From assembly GCF_003992675.1 (NCBI RefSeq), contig NZ_RZMZ01000015.1, positions 806,001 to 870,000 on the forward strand: DNA of 64,000 nucleotides. Direction: 5' to 3'. Positions 1-8,586 of the stretch are shown here, piece after piece. The position numbers were made by a program, and so were the translations under genes. This DNA comes from Flagellimonas marinaquae (GTDB lineage Bacteria; Bacteroidota; Bacteroidia; Flavobacteriales; Flavobacteriaceae). Positions within the stretch are counted from its first letter, which is position 1, and every line of letters begins with the position of its first letter. The notes below the pieces were generated by a model that ran no database searches, was not told where the DNA came from, and saw only the letters and a list, made by a program, of their open reading frames with translations.

Positions 1-482
1 GTCACTTGGTACTCATCGGCCGGTATAACGGTAATCTCACTTCCCGTGGTCTCATCTTTATAGGAAATTACGTCCTTTACCACATATTCCTCACGTTCCT
101 GGTCCTGTTCCACGATACCTGCCTCTTCCAGGGCTTCAACAAAAAATTTGGAAGAACCGTCCATAATGGGTGGTTCTGGCGCATCCAATTCGATAAGTAC
201 GTTGTCGATATCGAGACCCACTAGCGCAGCCAACACATGTTCGGAGGTATGGATCTTAACGCCATTTTTCTCCAAATTGGTCCCTCTTTGGGTATTTACC
301 ACATAATTGGCATCGGCCTCAATGATGGGCTCTCCTTCCAAATCGATTCTTTTGAAGGCATAACCATGGTTTTCTTCGGCTGGAAGAAAGCTCATAATTA
401 CATTTTCACCCGTATGTAATCCTACACCCTGTAGCGTCACTTTTTTCGCTATGGTGCGTTGTTTATTGCTTGGTTTGCTCAC
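1..482 (-). CDS. lpxC: UDP-3-O-acyl-GlcNAc deacetylase LpxC, N-terminal part (runs off the window)
   Basis: LpxC removes the N-acetyl group from UDP-3-O-acyl-N-acetylglucosamine, the committed zinc-dependent step of lipid A synthesis. The 160 visible residues carry the family N-terminus: KKVTLQGVGLHTGE near residues 13-26, TSEHVLAAL near 79-87 (E81 catalytic and H82 zinc ligand by comparison with E. coli), and PPIMDGSS near 104-111. The start is a GTG; an in-frame TAA lies two codons upstream, so no earlier start is possible. The first 20 bases overlap the end of lpxD, which points to translational coupling. In Bacteroidetes this enzyme is usually fused to the FabZ dehydratase; that part would lie left of the window and is not seen. 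Confidence 0.93.
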   Translation of the reverse strand, partial: MSKPSNKQRTIAKKVTLQGVGLHTGENVIMSFLPAEENHGYAFKRIDLEGEPIIEADANYVVNTQRGTNLEKNGVKIHTSEHVLAALVGLDIDNVLIELDAPEPPIMDGSSKFFVEALEEAGIVEQDQEREEYVVKDVISYKDETTGSEITVIPADEYQV

Positions 483-1500
483 CTTTTACTCTTTTTTCTA
501 TGTTAGAGATTTGATTTGCCAGTTTGGGCAAATTCTTAAAGTGTACATATGATTTGTTGAAGTCGCCATAATTCAAGGCTGGAGATCCTTGCAGCACTTC
601 ATCATCCTTTACGTTTCTTCCAATACCCGACTGGGCTTGGATACGGACCCTATCCCCTATGGTGATGTGCCCTACGATACCAACTTGGCCTCCGATCAAA
701 CAATTTTTACCGATTTTAGTAGAACCGGCTACCCCTGTCTGGGCGGCTATGGCCGTGTTTTCTCCAATCTCCACATTGTGTGCGATTTGGATTTGATTGT
801 CCAATTTCACGCCTTTGCGCAGAATGGTAGACCCTAAAGTGGCCCTGTCGATGGTCGTTCCTGCACCAACATCCACATTGTCTTCAATGATAACGTTTCC
901 TGTCTGCGGCACCTTGCTGTATTCGCCATTGGCATTGGGGGTAAATCCAAAACCGTCGGCACCGATAATGGCTCCTCCATGTATCACGCAGTTGTTGCCA
1001 ATGATTGTCTCAGAGTATATCTTGGCACCAGCAAAAACAACCACATTATCTCCAATTCGTACATTGTCACCAATATACGCGTTGGGATAGACTTTAACGT
1101 TATTTCCAATTTTTACATTGTCGCCCAAATAGGCGAACGCTCCCAAATAGAATTCGTCACCGTACGAGGCTGTTTCGGAGATATAGCAAGGATTTTCAAC
1201 CCCAACTTTGTTGTTTTTAACCTGGTTGTAATATTCCAAAAGCTTGGAAAAGGATTTGTAGGCATCTTCAACCTTGATCAAAGTGGTTGAAATGGATTGC
1301 TCTGGCACAAAGTCCTTGTTTACTATGGTTATGGAGGCTTTGGTGGAATAAATGTAAGAGGTGTATTTTGGATTGGCCAAAAAGGTCAAAGAGCCTTTTT
1401 CGCCTTCTTCAATCTTGGATAGTTTATGGACAGCGATTTGAGGATTTCCCTCAACTTCCCCTTCTAAGATTCCGGCAATTTGGGTAGCTGTAAATTTCAT
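463..1500 (-). CDS. lpxD: UDP-3-O-(3-hydroxyacyl)glucosamine N-acyltransferase LpxD
   Basis: LpxD adds the second hydroxyacyl chain to UDP-3-O-acylglucosamine in lipid A synthesis. The 345-residue protein has the short N-terminal uridine-binding domain (about 1-100), then a left-handed beta helix of hexapeptide repeats (about 105-310; for example IGDNVRIGDNVVV). The catalytic histidine is H241 in IAHNVEIG, matching E. coli H239. Length is normal for the family. It overlaps the following lpxC start by 20 bases and follows an HD-domain gene by 23 bases, an arrangement common in Flavobacteriaceae. Confidence 0.96.
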   Translation of the reverse strand: MKFTATQIAGILEGEVEGNPQIAVHKLSKIEEGEKGSLTFLANPKYTSYIYSTKASITIVNKDFVPEQSISTTLIKVEDAYKSFSKLLEYYNQVKNNKVGVENPCYISETASYGDEFYLGAFAYLGDNVKIGNNVKVYPNAYIGDNVRIGDNVVVFAGAKIYSETIIGNNCVIHGGAIIGADGFGFTPNANGEYSKVPQTGNVIIEDNVDVGAGTTIDRATLGSTILRKGVKLDNQIQIAHNVEIGENTAIAAQTGVAGSTKIGKNCLIGGQVGIVGHITIGDRVRIQAQSGIGRNVKDDEVLQGSPALNYGDFNKSYVHFKNLPKLANQISNIEKRVKGEQTKQ

Positions 1501-1523
1501 TGGTGCAAAAGTAACAAAATTTG

Positions 1524-2747
1524 TTAAACGGCTTTCTTCGGATAACAGCTGTAATATTTGGTGACGGTTTTTGCCAACGCTTTTAGGCTTAGCTGGTCCG
1601 ACTCCTTTAACACATCTGAAACTTTTCCGTTCTTTTTCAAAATCTGAATCGCCTCGTCCCTGCTGTAGGCCCTATTGGAAATTTCTCCTTCAAAGACAAA
1701 ATTGGAAGCTTCTTCAACGGAAAGATCATGATTTTTGATGATCCAATCCAATTTTTCCTTCAATTTTTCTTGCGCTATGGGCCGCTTTTTCACTTTGACG
1801 TGCAAAAGTCTTCGCTCCAACAACATACCGCACAATTTGGAAAGCACAAAATCATCGTCCGATTGCCAGCTTTTTAGTGCTCCCAAAATATCAATGTCAT
1901 CCAATTTCGCGAATGTTTCCAACACTTGTTTGTCAAAGTTTAAGGTACCATTGTTCTTTAAAAAAAACAATAGCGGCTCACTGCCGGGAAGATTTTTTCC
2001 TTGACTCAACAATAACCTGGCCCGCTGCATAATGCGCACTAGCAATTGCTCGGCCACCAAGCCTGTTTTGTGAAGGTATACTTGCCAATACATGAACCTT
2101 CGGGCCATCAAAAACTTCTCCACGGCGTAAATGGCCTTTTCCTCGACCATTAAGTCACCATCCACCACATTGAGCATGGAAATCAGCCGTTCGGAATTGA
2201 TGTTTCCTTCGGTGACCCCAGAATAAAAACTGTCACGTTTTAGATAATCCAAACGGTCCATGTCGAGCTGACTCGACACCAATTGGTTCAAAAACGACTT
2301 CGGATAATCTCCTTTAAATATGGATATAGCGGTATCCAATTCTCCGTTGAACTCTTGGTTGAGTTCCATCATAAATCGCAAAGAGATTTGTTCGTGACTT
2401 ATTTCTTTGGCCACAAAACCCTCTAGGGCATGTGAGAACGGCCCGTGGCCGATATCATGTAGCAAGATGGCGCACAGTAGGCCCTTTTCCTCCTCTTCTG
2501 TAATCTCTACATTTTTTAACTTTAGCACCTGAATGGCCTTTGTCATTAAATGCATGCTGCCCAAGGCATGATGAAATCGGGTATGATGTGCTCCGGGATA
2601 GACCAAATACGATAGTCCCATTTGGGATATGCGCCTCAACCGTTGGAAGTAAGGATGCGAGATGAGACTAAAAATTAGTTCGTTGGGAGTTCCAATAAAA
2701 CCGTAAATTGGATCGTTGAAAACATGAAGCTTATTGGTTTTTACCAA
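1524..2747 (-). CDS. HD-domain phosphohydrolase (SAMHD1/dGTPase-like)
   Basis: This protein of about 407 residues belongs to the HD superfamily of metal-dependent phosphohydrolases, related to SAMHD1 and dGTPases. Visible motifs are FQRLRRISQMGLSYLVYPGA, then H..RF.H, and LLHDIGHGPFSH, which carries the HD pair. The likely activity is on nucleotides, but the substrate is unknown. No ATG lies near the N-terminus. I chose the TTG at 2747, giving MVKTNKLHVFNDPIYGFI, because this matches the usual family start; a further TTG at 2771 would add eight residues. It is divergent from porX and upstream of lpxD, probably in one transcript with the lipid A genes. Confidence 0.85.
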   Translation of the reverse strand: MVKTNKLHVFNDPIYGFIGTPNELIFSLISHPYFQRLRRISQMGLSYLVYPGAHHTRFHHALGSMHLMTKAIQVLKLKNVEITEEEEKGLLCAILLHDIGHGPFSHALEGFVAKEISHEQISLRFMMELNQEFNGELDTAISIFKGDYPKSFLNQLVSSQLDMDRLDYLKRDSFYSGVTEGNINSERLISMLNVVDGDLMVEEKAIYAVEKFLMARRFMYWQVYLHKTGLVAEQLLVRIMQRARLLLSQGKNLPGSEPLLFFLKNNGTLNFDKQVLETFAKLDDIDILGALKSWQSDDDFVLSKLCGMLLERRLLHVKVKKRPIAQEKLKEKLDWIIKNHDLSVEEASNFVFEGEISNRAYSRDEAIQILKKNGKVSDVLKESDQLSLKALAKTVTKYYSCYPKKAV

Positions 2748-2784
2748 AGTTTTTCGTTTTAATTCCCACAAAGATAATCACTAT

Positions 2785-4329
2785 ATGAACAAGATAACAA
2801 TTCTTTGGGTCGATGATGAAGTAGACCTTTTAAAGCCACACATCCTATTCTTGGAAAGCAAAGGTTACAAGGTGGTCACCAGCCAAAGTGGTCAAGATGC
2901 GCTGGAGGAAATACGGGAGGACTTTTTTGATATTGTTTTTTTGGATGAAAATATGCCGGGACTCTCTGGATTGGAAACCTTGACCGAAATCAAAAAATAC
3001 GATGGTTCCATACCCGTAGTGATGATCACCAAAAGCGAAGAGGAATATATTATGGACGAGGCCATCGGGTCCAAAATTGCCGATTACCTCATTAAGCCTG
3101 TCAACCCCAACCAGATTCTACTCTCCTTAAAAAAGAGTTTGGACAATTCCCGCTTGGTATCCGAAAAGACCACCGCAAACTATCAACAGGAATTTCGAAA
3201 AATTGCCATGGACCTTTCCATGATCAATTCCCAAGAAGAATGGGTAGAATTATATAAAAAGTTAATTTATTGGGAGCTCGAACTGGAACAAATCGAGGAT
3301 TCGGGGATGTTCGAAATATTGGAATCACAAAAGGTCGAGGCCAACTCCCAGTTTGGAAAGTTTGTGGACAAAAATTATAAAAGTTGGTTCAAGGAAGGGG
3401 ACGCCCCTGTGATGTCCCACACCCTTTTCAGGAACAAAATCCAGCCCGAACTGGAAGGCCATAAAACCCTTTTGGTTGTCATTGATAATTTACGGTACGA
3501 TCAATGGCTGGCGTTCGAGAAAACCTTATCAGTGCACTATAAAAAGAAACAGGAATGCGCCTATTTCAGTATTTTGCCCACCGCTACGCAATACGCCCGA
3601 AACGCCTTATTTTCTGGCCTGATGCCTGCGGATATGGAAAAACAGTATCCCGATTGGTGGAAAAACGACACCGACGAAGGCGGCAAGAACCTACGCGAAG
3701 CGGAGTTTTTGGGTGAACAGCTCAAACGTTTGGGACTTGACCTTAAGTGGGAATACCACAAAATCAATAACCTGAAGCAAGGAAAACAATTGGCCCATAA
3801 CTTTAGGGCACAAAAAGACAACGATTTGACCGTAGTGGTCTATAATTTTGTGGACATGCTGTCCCACTCCAAAACGGAAATGGAAGTGGTAAAGGAACTT
3901 GCTTCCAACGATAAGGCGTATCGCTCATTGACCTTGAGCTGGTTCAAGAATTCACCTTTGTTGGAAATCATCCAACAAGCACAGGATTTGGGCATGAAGT
4001 TGATTTTGACAACGGACCATGGCACCATCAATGTTAAGCAGCCGTCCAAGGTAATCGGGGATCGCGAAACCAGTCTCAACCTAAGGTACAAAACGGGAAA
4101 AAGCCTTACCTATCAGGAAAAGGATGTGCTTGCCACCAAAAATCCGCAGGAAATACATTTGCCCAATATCAATTTGAGCAGCAGCTATATTTTTGCCAAG
4201 AACGACTTATTTTTTGCCTATCCCAACAATTACAACCATTATGTCAGCTATTACAGGAACACCTATCAACATGGTGGGGTATCCTTGGAGGAAATGATCG
4301 TTCCCTTTGTAGTGTTGGACCCAAAATAA
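2785..4329 (+). CDS. porX: PorX, two-component response regulator of type IX secretion with PglZ-type domain
   Basis: PorX is the response regulator that controls type IX secretion genes in Bacteroidetes. Residues 1-120 form a receiver domain: acidic pair D10/D11, phospho-acceptor D54 in FLDENMPGLSG, T82 and K104. The rest of the 514 residues is an alkaline phosphatase-superfamily (PglZ) domain instead of a DNA-binding domain; VVIDNLRYDQW, LPTATQYARNALFSG and LTTDHGT are its metal-site motifs. In Porphyromonas the PglZ domain has been described as a zinc phosphodiesterase acting on oligonucleotides. The ATG at 2785 gives the standard MNKITILWVDD start. tsaE follows after 7 bases. The adhesin operon at 52-60 kb belongs to the secretion system this regulator controls. 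Confidence 0.93.
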   Translation: MNKITILWVDDEVDLLKPHILFLESKGYKVVTSQSGQDALEEIREDFFDIVFLDENMPGLSGLETLTEIKKYDGSIPVVMITKSEEEYIMDEAIGSKIADYLIKPVNPNQILLSLKKSLDNSRLVSEKTTANYQQEFRKIAMDLSMINSQEEWVELYKKLIYWELELEQIEDSGMFEILESQKVEANSQFGKFVDKNYKSWFKEGDAPVMSHTLFRNKIQPELEGHKTLLVVIDNLRYDQWLAFEKTLSVHYKKKQECAYFSILPTATQYARNALFSGLMPADMEKQYPDWWKNDTDEGGKNLREAEFLGEQLKRLGLDLKWEYHKINNLKQGKQLAHNFRAQKDNDLTVVVYNFVDMLSHSKTEMEVVKELASNDKAYRSLTLSWFKNSPLLEIIQQAQDLGMKLILTTDHGTINVKQPSKVIGDRETSLNLRYKTGKSLTYQEKDVLATKNPQEIHLPNINLSSSYIFAKNDLFFAYPNNYNHYVSYYRNTYQHGGVSLEEMIVPFVVLDPK

Positions 4330-4336
4330 GCATAGC

Positions 4337-4753
4337 GTGAAACGACAATTTCAGTTGGATGACATCCACCAGATAGCCAAAGAGGTCCTTCAAAACGCAC
4401 CCAACAAAGTGCTTTGCCTGTATGGAGATATGGGCGTGGGCAAAACGACTTTGGTGAAAGCAATGGTAAAAGAACTCGGGGCGGTGGATATTGCCAACAG
4501 CCCTACTTTCGGCCTCGTAAATGAATATTGCGATACAAATGACGTGCCCCTAGCCTATCATTTTGATTTTTATCGACTCGAGGATGAAATGGAAGCCTTG
4601 GACATGGGCTTCGAGGATTACTTAAATTCGGACGCGTGGTTGTTTATAGAATGGCCAGATAAAATTGCCTCCTTGTTACCAGACGATGCTGTGGGGGTAT
4701 TCTTGCACTTTATCGAAGAAAGCACGCGTTCAATCGAGTTAAATGTTTCTTAA
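4337..4753 (+). CDS. tsaE: tRNA threonylcarbamoyladenosine biosynthesis ATPase TsaE
   Basis: TsaE is the small ATPase that works with TsaD and TsaB to make the t6A modification at position 37 of ANN-decoding tRNAs. The 138-residue protein has a Walker A motif GDMGVGKTT at residues 30-38, the family segment NSPTFGLVNEY, HFDFYRL near 75-81 and the FIEWPDK motif near 103-109. It starts with GTG, seven bases after the porX stop, so it is probably cotranscribed with porX, as in many flavobacteria. Confidence 0.93.
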   Translation: MKRQFQLDDIHQIAKEVLQNAPNKVLCLYGDMGVGKTTLVKAMVKELGAVDIANSPTFGLVNEYCDTNDVPLAYHFDFYRLEDEMEALDMGFEDYLNSDAWLFIEWPDKIASLLPDDAVGVFLHFIEESTRSIELNVS

Positions 4754-4878
4754 AACACAATCGGTCTATCTTCAAAGAAATTATTGCACAGAGCAAGCCG
4801 ATTTCGATGAAATGACATTTTTTTACGTTAAAAAACCAATTTTATCGATAAAAGGTGTGGTTAGTTGAAATATTTTCC

Positions 4879-4886
4879 TACATTTG
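4879..4886 (+). promoter_or_regulatory. Bacteroidetes -7 promoter element (TACATTTG)
   Basis: TACATTTG matches the Bacteroidetes housekeeping -7 consensus TAnnTTTG. It lies 43 bases before the 44-aa peptide gene, in an AT-rich gap. No clear TTTG element is present at -33, so the call rests on the -7 box and position. Confidence 0.45.
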
Positions 4887-4928
4887 CTTTGTGAATGAAT
4901 TCATTTATTAACCAAAAACTCTTTTACG

Positions 4929-5063
4929 ATGAACACTAAAAAAGTTTTTTTTGGATTACTAGCTGTTGCATTTTTGGCAATGACCGCTGTTTCGACTAGC
5001 GTTGTTAAAATTGACAAAGACCAAACTACTAGTATTAAAAAAAGTCAGCTTAAGAAATTATAG
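4929..5063 (+). CDS. Small exported or membrane peptide, 44 aa, unknown function
   Basis: The reading frame encodes 44 residues. It starts MNTKKVFFGLLAVAFLAMTA, a basic N-terminus followed by a hydrophobic stretch with a possible signal-peptidase site near residues 19-24, then a short Lys/Ser/Thr-rich tail ending KKSQLKKL. It has its own TAnnTTTG box upstream and a strong terminator directly downstream, so it looks like an independent single-gene transcript. I do not recognise a named family. The mature peptide would be only about 20 residues and basic; it could be secreted, or the whole could be a single-span membrane peptide. Confidence 0.7.
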   Translation: MNTKKVFFGLLAVAFLAMTAVSTSVVKIDKDQTTSIKKSQLKKL

Positions 5064-5084
5064 TTGATTTTATCCTAACTGTCT

Positions 5085-5120
5085 AATAATCCCTTTTTTC
5101 GGAAAGGGATTATTTTTTTT
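5085..5120 (+). terminator. Rho-independent terminator after the 44-aa peptide gene
   Basis: A perfect 12-base stem (AATAATCCCTTT at 5085-5096 with AAAGGGATTATT at 5103-5114) and a 6-base loop are followed by a T run. It begins 21 bases after the peptide stop codon. Confidence 0.9.
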
Positions 5121-5156
5121 TACAATAATCCGTCCTTTTTTTAGTTATCTACAACA

Positions 5157-5702
5157 ATGAAGGACAAGGCTAGAATTAGAAAGAAATTTGTAATAGAAGG
5201 AGTAGTGGCACTTTTTATCGCTATTTCTCCTCTACTATTTTATGGATATAAATATTTGCCAGTTGGTGTCGAAACATGGACATTCCTTGGTATAGATTTT
5301 GGTCACAATGGGTTCGATGATGTTAGTTTGGCATTTTATTATTACTTGAACAAAGTTGTTCCCCTTCTCTTATTGGTCATCTGGTTCGTCACTTCCAAAA
5401 ACTGGTGGTACCACGCTATATTGATCCCCATAGCTATGTACAGTTTTCAATTGTTCACGGTATTGAATTACTCCAACAGTGAACGCATTGACGAAAATGA
5501 GATCCTGTATGTTATCGCTGTGACTATGGTGGTTATACCCATCGTGTATTTTATCAGGGTAAAACTGGTGGATAAACACGTGCATGGCATTGATTTGGAT
5601 GCGATGGATACCGAGCTTCAAATTCTAAAGGAAAAAGAGGAATTGCGTAAAGAGCGCGAGAAATTGGAACAGCGCAGAAAGACTGCTTCAAAAAAAATGT
5701 AA
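5157..5702 (+). CDS. Conserved membrane protein with C-terminal coiled coil, unknown function
   Basis: This 181-residue protein has about four predicted membrane segments (near residues 13-32, 65-80, 86-103 and 117-135). A charged C-terminus from about residue 145 (LKEKEELRKEREKLEQRRK) should form a cytoplasmic coiled coil. I do not recognise a named domain. It lies just upstream of the alanine dehydrogenase-like gene (44-base gap, same strand) and may be cotranscribed with it. Confidence 0.8.
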   Translation: MKDKARIRKKFVIEGVVALFIAISPLLFYGYKYLPVGVETWTFLGIDFGHNGFDDVSLAFYYYLNKVVPLLLLVIWFVTSKNWWYHAILIPIAMYSFQLFTVLNYSNSERIDENEILYVIAVTMVVIPIVYFIRVKLVDKHVHGIDLDAMDTELQILKEKEELRKEREKLEQRRKTASKKM

Positions 5703-5746
5703 ATTTGCTCAAATACCTTTAGGTATCTTGAATAGATTTACTGCAT

Positions 5747-6946
5747 ATGAGCCAAGCTTCCTCTCCTTTTAGCAAACAACAACTGCTTCCCCAAGAAGAA
5801 ACCCTGGAGGTCATTAAACAAAAGGGCGAACTTTTCATTGGAATTCCCAAAGAAAACCAATACCAAGAAAAGCGGGTTTGCCTTACCCCAGATGCCGTAA
5901 ACGCTATCACGGCAAACGGTCATCGTGTATTGTTGGAATCCGGAGCTGGTGAAGGGGCCAATTTTTCGGATATTGACTATACCAATGCAGGAGCCGAAAT
6001 CACAAGGGACACCAAAAAAGTGTTTTCCTGTCCGTTGATTTTAAAGGTGGAACCTCCCACCCTTTCAGAAATAGATATGTTGAACCCGCAGACCATTGTT
6101 ATTTCTGCGCTACAAATAAAGACCCAGAACAAGGAATATTTTGAGGTTATGGCCAAGCGAAGACTAACGGCCATTGCCTTTGAATACATCCGCGACGATG
6201 ATGGCAATTATCCTGCGGTCCGTTCCTTGAGCGAGATTGCGGGCATCTCCTCCATTCTCATTGCTTCCGAACTAATGTCGAACCCGTCAACAGGGAACGG
6301 ATTGATGTTCGGTAACATTAGTGGTGTTCCACCGGTGGAAGTCGTCATTATCGGAGCAGGAACCGTGGGCGAATATGCAGCAAGGTCCGCTTTGGGATTG
6401 GGTGCCAATGTGAAGGTGTTTGACAATTCCATCAGCAAACTCAGGAAACTACAGACAAATCTGAATCGGACCTTGTACACCTCTACCGTGCAACCCAAAA
6501 ACCTATTAAAATCACTAAAACGCTGCGATGTGGCCATTGGCGCAACCCGTGGAAAGGATCGCTCCCCTATTGTGGTATCCAAATCCATGGTGGAAAATAT
6601 GAAAAAGGGTTCCGTAATCATTGATGTAAGTATCGATATGGGCGGTTGCTTTGAAACCTCGGAGATCACCACCCACAGAAAACCTACTTTTGAAAAGTAC
6701 GGTGTGGTCCATTACGGTGTGCCGAATATCCCATCGCGCTATCCGCGTACCTCCTCCATTTCCATCAGCAATATCTTTACGCCCTATTTATTGAAAATCG
6801 GTGAAGAAGGAGGCCTTGAACATTCGCTCAGGTTTGACAAAGGACTGCGCAACGGACTCTACATGTATCACGGTATTTTGACCAACAAATCGGTAGGCGA
6901 TTGGTTTGGGCTGAACTACAACGACATTAATTTTCTTATTTTTTAA
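5747..6946 (+). CDS. ald: Alanine dehydrogenase-like NAD(P)-binding protein
   Basis: The 399-residue protein matches the alanine dehydrogenase/transhydrogenase-alpha family. After an N-terminal extension of about 30 residues come GIPKENQYQEKRVCLTP (substrate arginine), LKVEPP (substrate lysine), the Rossmann motif GAGTVGEYAARSALGLGA, DVSIDMGGCFE (catalytic aspartate) and a conserved asparagine in VPNIPS. The expected action is reversible NAD-dependent deamination of L-alanine to pyruvate. One oddity: where known enzymes have FLHLA with an active-site histidine, this protein reads SALQIK, placing Q123 there. It may be a divergent enzyme with another substrate. A small membrane-protein gene follows after 5 bases. 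Confidence 0.8.
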   Translation: MSQASSPFSKQQLLPQEETLEVIKQKGELFIGIPKENQYQEKRVCLTPDAVNAITANGHRVLLESGAGEGANFSDIDYTNAGAEITRDTKKVFSCPLILKVEPPTLSEIDMLNPQTIVISALQIKTQNKEYFEVMAKRRLTAIAFEYIRDDDGNYPAVRSLSEIAGISSILIASELMSNPSTGNGLMFGNISGVPPVEVVIIGAGTVGEYAARSALGLGANVKVFDNSISKLRKLQTNLNRTLYTSTVQPKNLLKSLKRCDVAIGATRGKDRSPIVVSKSMVENMKKGSVIIDVSIDMGGCFETSEITTHRKPTFEKYGVVHYGVPNIPSRYPRTSSISISNIFTPYLLKIGEEGGLEHSLRFDKGLRNGLYMYHGILTNKSVGDWFGLNYNDINFLIF

Positions 6947-6951
6947 TTGAA

Positions 6952-7326
6952 ATGGCATTTTTGAAACGATTGGGATGGTACTTGGTTGGCCTATCCATAG
7001 GATTGATTTTTTTGGTTTTTATACTGAAGAAAAAAACAGGGGAAGGTGGCTTGGATTTTTGCTATTTGCCCAATTGTAGGGTACTCAAGGATATGCGGTC
7101 CAAACCCATAACGTTCTCAGAGAATTTGCCGGAAACATACCGTGACACCCTACTAATACAGTCATTCTTAAAAGAAGGCGACGTGGATTTTGGGAAAAGT
7201 GATACCAAATCCGAGCCTTGTAAAACCTATGTGATTTCACACGAGCATGCGGGACAAGAATGGGAACTTACCGCAAAAAATTGTAAAGAGGAAGTATTGG
7301 TGGAAAGTGTAACCGCCTTTGACTAA
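6952..7326 (+). CDS. Small membrane-anchored protein, possibly DUF4258-type
   Basis: The 124-residue protein has one N-terminal membrane segment (about 9-26) and a soluble periplasmic part with three cysteines in CYLPNCR and SEPCKTY plus one in KNCKEE. It follows the alanine dehydrogenase-like gene by 5 bases, so the two are an operon. Similar proteins next to this gene in other flavobacteria are, from memory, labelled DUF4258. Function is unknown. Its last four bases overlap the end of the convergent proline dehydrogenase gene. Confidence 0.75.
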   Translation: MAFLKRLGWYLVGLSIGLIFLVFILKKKTGEGGLDFCYLPNCRVLKDMRSKPITFSENLPETYRDTLLIQSFLKEGDVDFGKSDTKSEPCKTYVISHEHAGQEWELTAKNCKEEVLVESVTAFD

Positions 7327-8495
7327 TCCTCCAACTTCCTACGTTTCCGTTCCTTTTCAATTAAAGCGAGTTCCCTGGAAGTTTGCCCCGCAACAGAAGT
7401 GTTTTCTTCTGCCCTGCGTATCAAATAGGGCATTACATCCCGAACTGGTCCGTAGGGGACATACTTCACGGCATGGTATCCTTGAGCGGCCAAATTGTAG
7501 GTGATATGGTCGCTCATTCCAAATAATTGCCCAAACCAAATACGGCCATCGTTGGATTCGATGCCCCGGTCCTCCATTAAATCCACCAGTTTTAAGGTGC
7601 TTTTCTCGTTGTGCGTACCCGAGAAAATGGAGAAGTCCTTCAAATGCTCCATCATATAATCAATGGCAGCATCAAAATTTTCATCAGTCAGTCTTTTGTT
7701 TTTGCAAATGGGGCTTTCATATCCTTTCTCATCCGCTCTATCGTTCTCCTTCTCCATGTAGGCTCCACGCACTACCTTGGCGCCAATCTTAAATCCTTCT
7801 TCCTTGGCCATTTCGTGCAATTTCACAATATAGCCCATACGGTCCCAACGGTACATTTGGAAGGTATTGTAAACAATTGCTTTTTCTTTGTTGTATTTGC
7901 GCATCATATCGAGCACAAGGTCGTCTGCGGCATCCTGCATCCAACTTTCCTCTGCATCAATAAGCAAGGCCACATCCAGTTGATGTGCCTTTTGGCAAAC
8001 TCTGTCAAACCGGTTCACCAAACGGCCCCACTCTGCTTGTTCATTTTCAGATAGCTCGCTTCCTTGGGATACTTTCTCAAATAGCTTAAAACGACCAAAA
8101 CCGGTGGGTTTAAACACCGCAAAGGGCATGGCATCCTTCTCCTTTACAAAATCAAGGATCTCCAAAGTCTTTTCCATGGCAAAATCGAATTGATTGTCCA
8201 CCGATTTTCCTTCGGCGGAATAATCCAAAATCGAGTATACCCCGTTACCGTACATATTATCGATAATGGGCAAACAATCCTTTTCATTCACTCCACCACA
8301 GAAATGATCAAAAACGGTGGCCCTGATCAACCCCTCAACGGGTAAATGGGCCTTTATGGCAAAATTGGTCACCGCGGTACCAATACGCACCAGGGGTTCT
8401 TTGGAAATCAATTTGAATAAGAAATAGGCTCGCTCCAACTGGGAGTCCGACTTTAGCTCAAAAGCTATTGCAGTATTCTCAAAATTCGGTCGCAT
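7323..8495 (-). CDS. Proline dehydrogenase
   Basis: This 390-residue protein is the stand-alone FAD-dependent proline dehydrogenase, which oxidises L-proline to pyrroline-5-carboxylate and passes electrons to the quinone pool. Features are a TIM-barrel body with AVFKPTGFGRFKLFEKVS, LLIDAEESWMQDAADDL, AKVVRGAYMEKE (family RGAY motif), SGTHNEKS and the C-terminal YVPYGPVRDVMPYLIRRAEEN with the paired arginines that bind the substrate carboxylate. The length fits the Bacteroidetes form. It is divergent from aroB. Confidence 0.93.
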   Translation of the reverse strand: MRPNFENTAIAFELKSDSQLERAYFLFKLISKEPLVRIGTAVTNFAIKAHLPVEGLIRATVFDHFCGGVNEKDCLPIIDNMYGNGVYSILDYSAEGKSVDNQFDFAMEKTLEILDFVKEKDAMPFAVFKPTGFGRFKLFEKVSQGSELSENEQAEWGRLVNRFDRVCQKAHQLDVALLIDAEESWMQDAADDLVLDMMRKYNKEKAIVYNTFQMYRWDRMGYIVKLHEMAKEEGFKIGAKVVRGAYMEKENDRADEKGYESPICKNKRLTDENFDAAIDYMMEHLKDFSIFSGTHNEKSTLKLVDLMEDRGIESNDGRIWFGQLFGMSDHITYNLAAQGYHAVKYVPYGPVRDVMPYLIRRAEENTSVAGQTSRELALIEKERKRRKLED

Positions 8496-8586
8496 TAATT
8501 ATCATCCATTTAAGATTCAAAGATAAGTACGCAAACCTGAACCGTATATATAAAAATAGTCTTTATTTAGCAGTGTAATTAAAATT

